From an uncultured Clostridium sp. (GTDB lineage: Bacteria; Bacillota; Clostridia; Lachnospirales; Lachnospiraceae), in contig CAMNRM010000014.1 of the NCBI GenBank assembly GCA_946553025.1, positions 22,116 to 86,115 on the forward strand: a stretch of DNA of 64,000 bases. Reading direction: 5' to 3'. A model generated the notes under the pieces. It had not been told where the DNA came from. It saw nothing but the letters and a program-made list of their open reading frames with translations, and did not search any database. Shown piece by piece: positions 25,846 through 34,570 of the stretch (positions are counted from its first letter, which is position 1; each line of letters opens with the position of its first letter). A program made the position numbers and the translations under genes.

Positions 25846-27369
25846 TTACCCCAACCCTTCCTGCTTTTTTAACCCCAGCATATAGAGGCCAAGCTCCTGC
25901 TCGGTAACCTTGGGCGAATTATTCAGTATTCCGGCAATCTTTCCCTTGTGCATCACGATAATCCGGTCACTTAAGGAAATCAGCTCGTTTAAGTCTGCCG
26001 ATACCAGAAGAATCGCCTTGTTATCGCTGCGCATCTCCAGAATCTTGGAATGGATAAAGGAGATTGCCCCGACATCGACTCCTCGTGTCGGCTGGTTTAA
26101 GACCAGCAGGTCGCTGTTCGCCTTAAACTCGCGGGCAACGATAACTTTCTGGATATTTCCTCCCGAAAGACTGCCGATGGACTGGTTTTCATCCTTCGTC
26201 TTGACATTAAACTCCACAATCTGGTTTTTGCAGAATTCCTTGATTTTCGACTTCTGGATCATTCCGGTCTTATTTGCAAAGCTGTCAATATTGGAAACCG
26301 TTAGATTTTCCTGTACCGACATCTCCGGCGCACAGCCGTCTAACATACGGTCCTCCGGTACATGGGACATGCCCTGTTTGCGGATGTTGTTGATGGATTC
26401 CCTGGTGATATCTTTTCCGTTTAAAAATACCTTTCCGTCGATAGCCGCCATATTTCCGGTAATAATGGAAATCATCTCGCTCTGTCCGTTTCCTTCCACA
26501 CCGGCCACGCCGACGATCTCGCCGCGGCTGACCTTAAAGCTTACGCCGGAAAGCTTGGGAATCTTAAACTTATCCACATACTTTAAGTTTTCCACCCGCA
26601 GTACTTCTTCGCCGGGCTTAACCTCCTCCTTATCATACTCAAAGGAAATCTCGCGCCCCACCATCAGATTGGAGATATCTTCTTCCGAAACATCTTTGGT
26701 TAAATATGTACCCTTCGTCACGCCGCCCTTTAATACGGTAATGCGGTCGCTGATCCGTTTTACTTCATTAAGCTTATGGGAAATAAAGATAATGGTCATT
26801 CCCCGCTTTTTCAGCTCCATCAGCCGCTCGAAGAGTTCCTCCGTTTCCTGCGGCGTCAGCACCGCCGTCGGCTCGTCTAAGATAATCAGCTTCGCGCTGC
26901 GGTAGAGAATCTTTAAAATCTCCAGCTTCTGCTTCATCCCCACGCTCATATCGCGTACGCGCCGGGAGGCGTCAATCTCAAAATTATACTTCTGCGCCAC
27001 TTCATTGGTAATCTCGATATCCTTCCTGCGGTTAATGATAAAACTGGTTTTTTCCAGGCCCAGCATCATATTCTCCGCCCCGGTTAAGGAATCCACCAGC
27101 ATAAAGTGCTGATGCACCATACCGATACCGTGTTCAATGGCCTCTTTACTGGAAGAAAGCTTTAATTCCTCCCCGTTTAAGTAAATATGACCCGAAGTGA
27201 CATCCTCCAGCCCGTAAAGCATCTTCATCAGCGTACTCTTCCCCGCCCCGTTCTCGCCAACCAGGGCGTGGATCTCCCCCTCATCCACTGTGAAATTTAC
27301 GTTGTGGTTTGCCAAAACACCGCCCTCGTAAATTTTTGTCACGTCTTTGACTTCAAGCAAATGTCCCAT
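25846..27369 (-). CDS. Nucleoside ABC transporter ATP-binding protein (NupO/YufO type)
   Basis: Two fused ABC domains of about 250 residues each. The first has GENGAGKST, a signature DMSVGMKQK and LIILDEPTAVL. The second has a degenerate P-loop GVEGNGQSE, the signature SLSGGNIQK and the Walker B-like LVLNQPTRGVD. This is the tandem ATPase of sugar/nucleoside importers. It is the first of three tightly packed transporter genes and probably sits in the LacI-controlled unit starting at 30.2 kb, since only 110 bases separate it from yjjI. Confidence 0.93.
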   Translation of the reverse strand: MGHLLEVKDVTKIYEGGVLANHNVNFTVDEGEIHALVGENGAGKSTLMKMLYGLEDVTSGHIYLNGEELKLSSSKEAIEHGIGMVHQHFMLVDSLTGAENMMLGLEKTSFIINRRKDIEITNEVAQKYNFEIDASRRVRDMSVGMKQKLEILKILYRSAKLIILDEPTAVLTPQETEELFERLMELKKRGMTIIFISHKLNEVKRISDRITVLKGGVTKGTYLTKDVSEEDISNLMVGREISFEYDKEEVKPGEEVLRVENLKYVDKFKIPKLSGVSFKVSRGEIVGVAGVEGNGQSEMISIITGNMAAIDGKVFLNGKDITRESINNIRKQGMSHVPEDRMLDGCAPEMSVQENLTVSNIDSFANKTGMIQKSKIKEFCKNQIVEFNVKTKDENQSIGSLSGGNIQKVIVAREFKANSDLLVLNQPTRGVDVGAISFIHSKILEMRSDNKAILLVSADLNELISLSDRIIVMHKGKIAGILNNSPKVTEQELGLYMLGLKKQEGLG

Positions 27370-27479
27370 CTGTTGCCCGTTTCCCCCTTTCTCTTATCCG
27401 TTTTCCTTCGTGCTGCCGCCTGCCTGTGTTTACGATAACCGAACAGCCCCTGCGCGAACCTGAACCAACGGCAGACTCT

Positions 27480-28970
27480 CTATGCCTTCCTCACTTCTCT
27501 CTCAAAAATACGAAGCCCCTTGCTCGCCCCGCTTCCGAGAATCGTGGAATTGCCGACACAGCGTTCGCCTGCATCATATTTTTCTATATCCGAACGCTTT
27601 ACCAGATAACCCGTTATCCGAACCACATCGGAGGTATCGGAATAGAAGGAAAAATACCGCATTCCCTGTCCGAATGCCCCGCGGATAATATCCAGCACCG
27701 CCTGAGGATTCTTCTTCGTCGTTTCCTCAAAGGGGAAGAGTTCCCCAATCCCGGCTGCAAAGTGCTTCTGTGTCTTTGCCGTAAATAAAAGGTGCTGCGG
27801 CAGGGGCGGTTCCTCGCCTACCGGAACCCTGGTGTTGGGTGTTACACCCCAGTCGGTGGAAATCCCCACCTGACCGTGAAGGGCAAACTTTCCGTACTTC
27901 GGTTGATAGGCTTTTACCTGGGCATGAATCCGATCCAGAACGTCCAGGGCAAATCTTTCCGCTTCCTTCCCGTGACCGTACCGCTCTTCCGGCTTAGTCA
28001 GATTCAGCACCTGGTTTACGCACTCGGCAAGACCTACCATGCCAAACATCCCGACAAAGCGATCTTTATGGATTAATCCTTCTTCCGCCAGGAAGGTATA
28101 TTCCAGGAAATGCCCGTCCTCAAAAATAAAGCTGTCCCGCTTATCCATCTGCTCGCACTGTGCCGCCACGGCCCTTGGCAGAAGGTCATTTAAAAACTCC
28201 TCCCTGCTCTTTGCCAGATCCGCAAGCTTCTTTAAGTTCAGACGGCCCAGGGTAAGCCCGCCGCCGCCCACGGGAAGGGCATTATAGCAGCTGACAATCG
28301 CATAGTTGCTGCCCCAGTCCGCAGAGTACATGGCATCATTGACAAAACTTGGCTTTGCCGTCACCAGTCCGGTTTCAATCGCTTTAAGGGCAAAATCATC
28401 CGGGGTGTGCTCATTATAAATCATGGACATATTGGGGGTCGGCCTCTGCATCTCGGCGGACAGCTCCAGGATAATCCTTCCCGCCTTCGTGTCATACGGC
28501 CCGATATCGGCATGGCAGAAGGAATCGCTGACCACCCGATCCACATGGGTTAAAAACAGCTTAATGGCATGTCTTGCTTCCTCCTCGTCCTTAACAAACG
28601 GTTCCAGCAGCCGGTCAATATGTCCGATGTACACCGGGCCTGCAATCACGGAAGGAACGAAGTGATACAGAATGGTCAGGTTCGACACGGCATCCCAGAT
28701 ATCCTTTGGCGGCTCCAGCATTAAAAACTTGCTCCCCTGCTTCATAAACAAATCATAATCCGGCAGCACATATCTCGGACGGTAAGGAGCATTCCCCTCC
28801 CCCATATCGAAAACCACTTCTTTTTCCACAAACCACTGGGCGTCCTCACTGAGAGGCACCGGGTCGGGAAGGTTCTCCGCCGCCTTTGCCAACTCAATCA
28901 GCCTCTGCGGATACGTAAGCTTCGGGTCGGCAATAATCTCCTTAATCCTTGCTTCCATATTTTCTGTCAT
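27480..28970 (-). CDS. yjjI: YjjI-family glycyl radical enzyme
   Basis: This 496-residue protein matches the YjjI family of glycyl radical enzymes. The C-terminal VVRITGYLVKRSDI contains the radical glycine (ITGY), and VSCYNALPVGGGG holds a cysteine that may be the active-site residue. The reaction is not established. In E. coli yjjI lies beside the deo nucleoside genes, and here it lies between a LacI regulator and a nucleoside importer, so a role in nucleoside or deoxyribose use is plausible. Its usual activase, YjjW, is not in this window. AAAGAGG precedes ATG. Confidence 0.85.
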   Translation of the reverse strand: MTENMEARIKEIIADPKLTYPQRLIELAKAAENLPDPVPLSEDAQWFVEKEVVFDMGEGNAPYRPRYVLPDYDLFMKQGSKFLMLEPPKDIWDAVSNLTILYHFVPSVIAGPVYIGHIDRLLEPFVKDEEEARHAIKLFLTHVDRVVSDSFCHADIGPYDTKAGRIILELSAEMQRPTPNMSMIYNEHTPDDFALKAIETGLVTAKPSFVNDAMYSADWGSNYAIVSCYNALPVGGGGLTLGRLNLKKLADLAKSREEFLNDLLPRAVAAQCEQMDKRDSFIFEDGHFLEYTFLAEEGLIHKDRFVGMFGMVGLAECVNQVLNLTKPEERYGHGKEAERFALDVLDRIHAQVKAYQPKYGKFALHGQVGISTDWGVTPNTRVPVGEEPPLPQHLLFTAKTQKHFAAGIGELFPFEETTKKNPQAVLDIIRGAFGQGMRYFSFYSDTSDVVRITGYLVKRSDIEKYDAGERCVGNSTILGSGASKGLRIFEREVRKA

Positions 28971-29043
28971 CCTATCAACCTCTTTCTTTTATTCTTCGTT
29001 CGGATTTACTCTCTTCATTATCTTAATACTTTTCTTAATGCTT

Positions 29044-30090
29044 TTACCCGCCGGCTCTCTCTGCCGCACAGTCAGCACAGCAAATACCTTCGCTTCCCCG
29101 CCTTATGGTTCTTGTCCCCAGAATCATCTTCCTGCGGATCTCGCCTTTTCCGGCCCCGTTAATCCGCAGATACAGCAAATCACAGGCATTTTCCCCAAGT
29201 TCCCGGATCGGCTGTTCCATCGCCGTTACCGGACATCCAAGAAAATCCACCAGGGAAATATCGTCAAAGCCAACAAGACCGACATCCCTTCCCAAAACCA
29301 GATGCTGTTCGTTCAGATAGCGGAAACATCCCAGCGTAATGGAACTGCATGAAGATAACACCCCGGTCGGCGGCACAGGCAGCGAAAAAAACTTCCGGCA
29401 CGCTTCATAGCCGCTCTGTTCATCGAACTGACCGTCATACAGATATTCCTTTCTTATCGGAATCTTCCGTTCCCTTAAGCACTGTACATAGCCGTCCTTG
29501 CGCTGCTCTCCTTTTTTTGCCACTTCAGGACAGGAAATATAGGCAATGCGGCGGTGGCCTTCTTCCGCCAAAAGGGTAACGCCGTCATAAATTATTTTTT
29601 TATTATCCAGCTGTACACAGTCAAAATCATCCGTATATAAATCCCAGTCCAAAAGCACGACCGGAACATCCTCTTTTTCTGCTTTTTTAAGAAGCCCAAC
29701 CGTTTCCTCCCCGGAGCCCATCACCGGCAGAAATAAAATCCCCTTAACCCTGTGCTCGATTGCCTGGGAAATCGCCTCTAACTCCCGATTTACATCTGCC
29801 CCTGTGTTATAGAGAAGGATACTGTCCTTTTGCTGTGCTGCCCGTTCCTCAATTGCATTGATTATTTTTAACGAAAAAGAAGAAGGGCGTTCAGACATAA
29901 TCACTGCAATCATTGAACTGCTGCTGCAAATCAAGCTTCTCGCTGCTGCATTCGGCCGAAACCCCTGCGCAGCAATCACCTCTTCCACACGTCTGCGCGT
30001 TTCTTCTTTCACATAGCCCTTTTGATTGATGACCCGCGATACCGTTGCGATGGAAACTCCCGCCAGCCTTGCAATATCGTTAATCGTCAT
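29044..30090 (-). CDS. LacI-family transcriptional regulator
   Basis: The N-terminus is a LacI helix-turn-helix with hinge: TINDIARLAGVSIATVSRVI, then FRPNAAARSL. The rest is a periplasmic-binding-like effector domain (MIAVIMSERPSSF, VGLVGFDDISL). It probably represses its own promoter and the yjjI-transporter genes that follow 73 bases later on the same strand. A perfect operator palindrome lies 70 bases upstream of the start. The effector is likely a nucleoside or pentose derivative, inferred from the neighbours. Confidence 0.92.
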   Translation of the reverse strand: MTINDIARLAGVSIATVSRVINQKGYVKEETRRRVEEVIAAQGFRPNAAARSLICSSSSMIAVIMSERPSSFSLKIINAIEERAAQQKDSILLYNTGADVNRELEAISQAIEHRVKGILFLPVMGSGEETVGLLKKAEKEDVPVVLLDWDLYTDDFDCVQLDNKKIIYDGVTLLAEEGHRRIAYISCPEVAKKGEQRKDGYVQCLRERKIPIRKEYLYDGQFDEQSGYEACRKFFSLPVPPTGVLSSCSSITLGCFRYLNEQHLVLGRDVGLVGFDDISLVDFLGCPVTAMEQPIRELGENACDLLYLRINGAGKGEIRRKMILGTRTIRRGSEGICCADCAAERAGG

Positions 30091-30160
30091 GCCTGCTTCC
30101 CTTCTATAAGTTTAGAAGACTCACTGGCTTTCTCCCCCTTATCAAGGTTCTGCCAGCTTC

Positions 30161-30174
30161 TGTAAACGTTTACA
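30161..30174. promoter_or_regulatory. LacI-type operator palindrome
   Basis: TGTAAACGTTTACA is a perfect 14-bp palindrome of the LacI class, placed just downstream of the predicted transcription start of the regulator gene, where binding would block elongation. Confidence 0.85.
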
Positions 30175-30188
30175 CATTGAATAAATAG

Positions 30189-30217
30189 ATATTAGCATAG
30201 GAGCGCAAAAAAATCAA
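30189..30217 (-). promoter_or_regulatory. Promoter of the LacI/yjjI unit
   Basis: Minus-strand TTGATT (30217-30212) and TAATAT (30194-30189) are 17 bases apart, immediately before the operator. Confidence 0.75.
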
Positions 30218-30321
30218 CTCTTTTTTGACAGTTTTTACAATTTTCTTTGACAGATAAAGGTTTTGATTGGTGGATTTTTCAACCATGGTTTTGCTGGTGC
30301 CCATATTTTCACTGTAAATAG

Positions 30322-30333
30322 GTGAACAGTAAC
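30322..30333. repeat. Dispersed GTTACTGTTCAC motif, inverted copy
   Basis: GTGAACAGTAAC is the reverse complement of the 12-base core at 22924 and 54065. It lies between the LacI gene and the signalling operon. Confidence 0.5.
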
Positions 30334-30378
30334 GTTACCGGTTACGCTTTACCCCTTCTTCAAAATAGGTTATCACAC

Positions 30379-30408
30379 TTGCACACCCAGCCTGCCCTGT
30401 GCTACAAT
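30379..30408 (+). promoter_or_regulatory. Promoter of the signalling operon
   Basis: TTGCAC (30379-30384) and TACAAT (30403-30408) are 18 bases apart, about 60 bases before the metallo-hydrolase start. The rest of the 379-base gap from 30091 holds the LacI promoter region and the dispersed motif. Confidence 0.65.
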
Positions 30409-30469
30409 AGAGAAAAATTCAATTCCCGGACACGTCCCGGAATAATGAACAGGAAATGGATCAGGAATT

Positions 30470-31330
30470 ATGAAAAATACGTGGAAAATACAAATCTGGG
30501 GTGTTCGCGGATCTTTTCCCGCCCCGGCAGAGGAATTTCTTCTTTATGGGGGAAATACGGTGTGCGTTTCTGTTTCATGTGATTCAAATCTTATTGTATT
30601 TGATGCCGGAAGCGGACTGGCGGCTCTTGGAAATGCCCTGGAAAATGCTCTGGAAAAGGAAGAAAACTATCCGGGAAAATATCCCCGGATCGATATTTTT
30701 CTCAGTCACCTCCATCTGGATCATCTGATGGGTTTTTTCACCTTCCGCCCGTTTTACCGTCCGGACATGGAAATCCATATCTACGGACAGGATAATGAAC
30801 TTGATAGACATCTCTGCCGTCTTCTTGCCCCTCCCTACTGGCCCATAGGGCTTAAGGATTTTAAGGCAAAGGTTTTTATCCACCCGCTTTGTCCGAAAAA
30901 ACCTGTCCGCCTTTCCGGGCAGGAACACCTGAAAGAAGACGAGGGAATCATCCTACATACATTGCCGGGAAACCATCCGGGCAAAAGCCTTCTTTATCGC
31001 ATGGAAGGGGCAGGAAAATCCCTCGTCTACGGCCTGGACTGCGAGATCGATGCCGGCTTTGCCCCTGCCTACCTCGACTTTGCCCGGAATGCAGACCTTC
31101 TCTTCTGGGATGCGGCATTTACAGAAAAAGACAAAAAAGTCGGATGGGGACATTCCACCTGGGAAGAGGGCATTGCCTTCCGGCAACAGGCAAAGATTAA
31201 TCAGGTGCTTATGCTTCACTATTCTTCTGACTATACCGACAGCTTCTTAGCCCGACAGGAGGAATTGGCAAAACAAAAAGATCCTGCAAGCAGCTTTGCC
31301 CGGGAAGGAATGACGATTCTTTTGCCGTGA
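30470..31330 (+). CDS. Metallo-beta-lactamase-fold hydrolase
   Basis: The start IQIWGVRGSFPAP and the zinc motif LSHLHLDHLMGF place it in the MBL-fold phosphodiesterase-like group (the same class as many PhnP and cAMP phosphodiesterase relatives). LPGNHPGKSLLYR supplies another metal histidine, GLDCEID the bridging aspartate, and WGHSTWEE the last histidine region. It has no signal peptide, so it acts in the cytoplasm. It is first in an operon with an HD-GYP protein, FecR lipoprotein and nucleotide cyclase, so a cyclic nucleotide is a plausible substrate, though unproven. AGGA lies before ATG. Confidence 0.8.
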   Translation: MKNTWKIQIWGVRGSFPAPAEEFLLYGGNTVCVSVSCDSNLIVFDAGSGLAALGNALENALEKEENYPGKYPRIDIFLSHLHLDHLMGFFTFRPFYRPDMEIHIYGQDNELDRHLCRLLAPPYWPIGLKDFKAKVFIHPLCPKKPVRLSGQEHLKEDEGIILHTLPGNHPGKSLLYRMEGAGKSLVYGLDCEIDAGFAPAYLDFARNADLLFWDAAFTEKDKKVGWGHSTWEEGIAFRQQAKINQVLMLHYSSDYTDSFLARQEELAKQKDPASSFAREGMTILLP

Positions 31331-31404
31331 CCTGCTCCCACCACTTTTAAAAGAGCGGGACTTCTTGCTGCATTTACTTAAACGAAGAAAGGAACAGTAA
31401 TCCT

Positions 31405-32907
31405 ATGAATACAACAACCACCCTAAACAGCCCGGCAGATTCTGCCCTGAAAAAAGTCCTGGAAATCGGGGTTCTCCTCTCGAGTGAGCGCAATATTCAC
31501 CGCCTTCTGGAAGAAATCCTCTCCGGCGTTATGGAACTTGCCCACTGCAATGCAGGCACCCTGTATCTGCGCGACGGAGATTTTCTGCGCTTTAAAATCA
31601 TGCGCAACGATGTTTTACACACCTACTCGGGCGGCGACGGGAACGATCCGGATCTCCCTCCGGTTCCCTTAACCCGGGAAAATGTATGTACTTTTGCGTT
31701 CCTGGAAAACCGCACCATTAATATCGAAGACGTCTATACCTGTCAGGAGTACGACTTCTCCGGCCCCATGCATTATGACGCCATCACCGGCTACCATACC
31801 CAGTCCATGCTGGTTGTCCCCATGCACAACCGCACAGGAGAAAAACTCGGCGTTTTACAGCTTCTTAATGCACTGGATGACGTGGGCAGGGTGTGCGCCT
31901 TCCCGCAGGAGATGGAACTTGTCCTGGAATCTCTGGCCTCCCAGGCAGCGATTACCATCCAAAATGTGTATTACATTCAGCAAATCAAGGAGCTTTTTTA
32001 TTCCTTTGTGCGTGTAATGTCCTCGGCAGTTGACGAAAGAACGCCCTATAACGGCAGCCACACCCGCCATATGGCGCTTTACGGAAGCCGCTTTTTGGAT
32101 TACTTAAACCGTCAGGCCGAAAACCAGGAAAAAGAGCCTCCGTTTTCCCCGGAAAAGAAAGAAGAACTGCTGATGAGCGTGTGGCTGCACGATATCGGAA
32201 AGCTGGTCACACCCTTAGAGGTTATGAACAAGATGCACCGCCTTCTTCCCGACCAGTACCAGAACTTCCGGCACCGCATGGAGATTATCCGGCTTAACGG
32301 GAAAATCGAACGCCTGAAGGGAGTTATCAGCGAGGATGAAGAACAGGCATTGTACACACAGATTGAACAGGCGAAAAACTTTGTAGAACAACTCAACAAA
32401 GCAGGATTTCTCTCCGATGAACAAAAACAGGAATTAGACCTTTTGGCCAGGCGAACCTATCGGGATGAACAGGGCGAACCAAAGCCCTGGCTGCTTCCGG
32501 AAGAATACCACATGCTTTCCATTCCCAGGGGTACACTTTCCGAAGGGGAGAGGAAAATTATGGAAGAACACGTGGTTATTACGGATAAGCTTTTAGCACA
32601 GATTCAGTTTTCGGATGAATTTTCCCATGTGCGGGAATGGGCTTCCAGCCATCATGAACTGTTAAACGGCACGGGCTACCCGAAAAAACTTTCAAAGGAT
32701 GCCATTCCCATGGAAGTCAGGATTATTACGATTCTGGATATTTTTGACGCCCTGGTCGCGGACGATCGCCCCTATAAGCCCGGGATGCCGGTAGAAAAAG
32801 CATTGTCCATCTTAACAGCCATGGCCCAAAAAGAAGGAAAGCTCGACCCCGAACTGACCCGTCAGTTTGTGGAAAGCCGGTGCTGGGAGGATGAACATCA
32901 TGCATAG
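31405..32907 (+). CDS. GAF and HD-GYP domain phosphodiesterase
   Basis: Residues about 15-190 are a GAF sensor domain. An HD-GYP domain follows: VWLHDIGK (His262, Asp263) and ASSHHELLNGTGYPK (GYP at 423-425), with later DIFDAL. HD-GYP proteins hydrolyse c-di-GMP or related dinucleotides. About 110 helical and charged residues separate the HD and GYP parts, a larger insertion than usual. The gene lies 74 bases after the MBL gene and overlaps the FecR gene by eight bases, so they form one operon. Confidence 0.87.
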   Translation: MNTTTTLNSPADSALKKVLEIGVLLSSERNIHRLLEEILSGVMELAHCNAGTLYLRDGDFLRFKIMRNDVLHTYSGGDGNDPDLPPVPLTRENVCTFAFLENRTINIEDVYTCQEYDFSGPMHYDAITGYHTQSMLVVPMHNRTGEKLGVLQLLNALDDVGRVCAFPQEMELVLESLASQAAITIQNVYYIQQIKELFYSFVRVMSSAVDERTPYNGSHTRHMALYGSRFLDYLNRQAENQEKEPPFSPEKKEELLMSVWLHDIGKLVTPLEVMNKMHRLLPDQYQNFRHRMEIIRLNGKIERLKGVISEDEEQALYTQIEQAKNFVEQLNKAGFLSDEQKQELDLLARRTYRDEQGEPKPWLLPEEYHMLSIPRGTLSEGERKIMEEHVVITDKLLAQIQFSDEFSHVREWASSHHELLNGTGYPKKLSKDAIPMEVRIITILDIFDALVADDRPYKPGMPVEKALSILTAMAQKEGKLDPELTRQFVESRCWEDEHHA

Positions 32908-34510
32908 ACAAAAGAAAATGCTGCGGCAGATTACGGCTCTTCTTCTGGCAGCTTCCCTCTTCCTGGTTTCCTGCCGCTCCAACCTGATAGCCACGACGAT
33001 GGAATTAAACAAAACCGAGGGAACCGTAAATATCCATGACAGAAGGCAGAAGGAAATCGAACCTAAAGAACAGCTGGATCTGTACAGCGGCTACCAGGTG
33101 GAAACCTTACAGACCAGCTATGCCTGGATTAACTTAGACAAGGTAAAGCTGACCAAGATGGACGCCGAAAGCGAAATTGAGATAACCAAAAAGAGAAACG
33201 ATCTGGAAATTATGGTCCGTTCCGGGAAACTGTTTTTTCATGTCACCGAACCGTTAGAGGATGACGAAAGCTTAAATATCCGCACTTCCTCCATGGTCGT
33301 GGGCGTGCGCGGAACCTGCGGATGGGTGGACGCGCAGAGTGAAAGCCAGATGCGGGTCTATATTCTGGAAGGTACGGTAAAATGTCGGCCCGATATGTCC
33401 GGCAGCAACGCACAGACCGGAAAAGACTCTTCAGGAAAAAATTCGCTTTCATTAAAAACACTGCTTGGCCGTTTTTCCAAAGACCTTCCCCTTTCCTTAG
33501 TACCGTCGAATGGCACAGGATCTGATGATAAAACCATAGAAGATGCATCTACAGAAGACGATCAGGTTTATGTTTCTGCCGGAGAGATGGCAGAACTGAC
33601 GATCTCTTCGGAAGGCGAAGCGCAGATTATGGTTTCCGAATTCACGGCAGCGGACATCCCGGACTATGTTATGGAAGAACTTCTGGAAGATGAAGAACTG
33701 CAGCAGAAAATTTTAGAAGAATCGGGGCTGGATATCCATAATACTATGCCAGACGAAAATGAAGAACCGGACAGCCAGACGCCAGGAGAGGAAACGCCCG
33801 AGGATGAAACCGGACAGGCTTCTTTCTTTTTAAATAACACGGTATACTATGGAGATCCGGACAAATGCCGCTTAACCTCTGCGCAGGCAGCGCTTTTTGC
33901 AGAAAGTCTTCAGTCGGCGATCCTTACCGCACAGACCGAGAATAACCCCTATATCGAAGGACAGCGAAACGCAGGCCGCAGCCTCCCTTTTCGGAGTTAT
34001 GCCGCTATGTTTGACGCAGGAAACGGCATCCCTGCAATCTTCTTTGACAGCGGGTACTACATTGGAACCGGTTCGGAATATCTATATGAAAAAAATCCGG
34101 GAAAAGAAGAGATTTACTGGGAAATGCCCATTAACCGGACGGTGTTTTTCCTGGGAGAACCCGATGAAGTCTATTATACGGGAGAAAGCAGGATAGCTTT
34201 AGGCGATGGTTATCTGTTTTACGGCGGACTCTGGGGCGACGGTTCTTCTTACGAGGGTTATGTCCATCCCCTTGTTGATGGAAATATAGAAAGGACTTCC
34301 ACCATGGCCTCCGCCGATTTCTTCACCCAGGAGTACCAGATAGACTGGAACCCTGCAACCCCACAAGACCTTGAACAGTGGAGAAGCCGGTGGGACGGCC
34401 TTTCGGAAGTCGGCTTCACCCACGGAACGGACATTGGCGGCAAATGCTGGGGTATGGTTCCTGCCGAAGAAGTTCTGGAAGTGCTGAATGCCTATGCCGG
34501 ACAGCCGTAA
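32900..34510 (+). CDS. FecR-domain lipoprotein
   Basis: A signal peptide ends in lipobox LVSC (Cys25), anchoring it outside the membrane. A FecR-type beta-domain follows (NKTEGTVNI, LYSGYQVETL, RTSSMVVGVRGTCGWVD). After an acidic linker comes a C-terminal domain of about 200 residues with no named family. ATG 32900 has GGGAGG nine bases upstream, better than upstream starts at 32867 or 32891. FecR lipoproteins are often paired with CHASE2 cyclases, as here, and may pass envelope signals to them. Confidence 0.82.
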   Translation: MHRQKKMLRQITALLLAASLFLVSCRSNLIATTMELNKTEGTVNIHDRRQKEIEPKEQLDLYSGYQVETLQTSYAWINLDKVKLTKMDAESEIEITKKRNDLEIMVRSGKLFFHVTEPLEDDESLNIRTSSMVVGVRGTCGWVDAQSESQMRVYILEGTVKCRPDMSGSNAQTGKDSSGKNSLSLKTLLGRFSKDLPLSLVPSNGTGSDDKTIEDASTEDDQVYVSAGEMAELTISSEGEAQIMVSEFTAADIPDYVMEELLEDEELQQKILEESGLDIHNTMPDENEEPDSQTPGEETPEDETGQASFFLNNTVYYGDPDKCRLTSAQAALFAESLQSAILTAQTENNPYIEGQRNAGRSLPFRSYAAMFDAGNGIPAIFFDSGYYIGTGSEYLYEKNPGKEEIYWEMPINRTVFFLGEPDEVYYTGESRIALGDGYLFYGGLWGDGSSYEGYVHPLVDGNIERTSTMASADFFTQEYQIDWNPATPQDLEQWRSRWDGLSEVGFTHGTDIGGKCWGMVPAEEVLEVLNAYAGQP

Positions 34511-34570
34511 ATATCTTAACCAGTTACTCATGCTTATACAATGCTCAATACACACCCTGCGGAGGATTTT

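Noticed and set aside
25910..26905. A 331-codon open frame on the plus strand opposite the nucleoside ABC ATPase
   Set aside because: It lies wholly within the ATPase gene on the other strand, has no ribosome binding site and no recognisable domain; it follows from the codon bias of the real gene.
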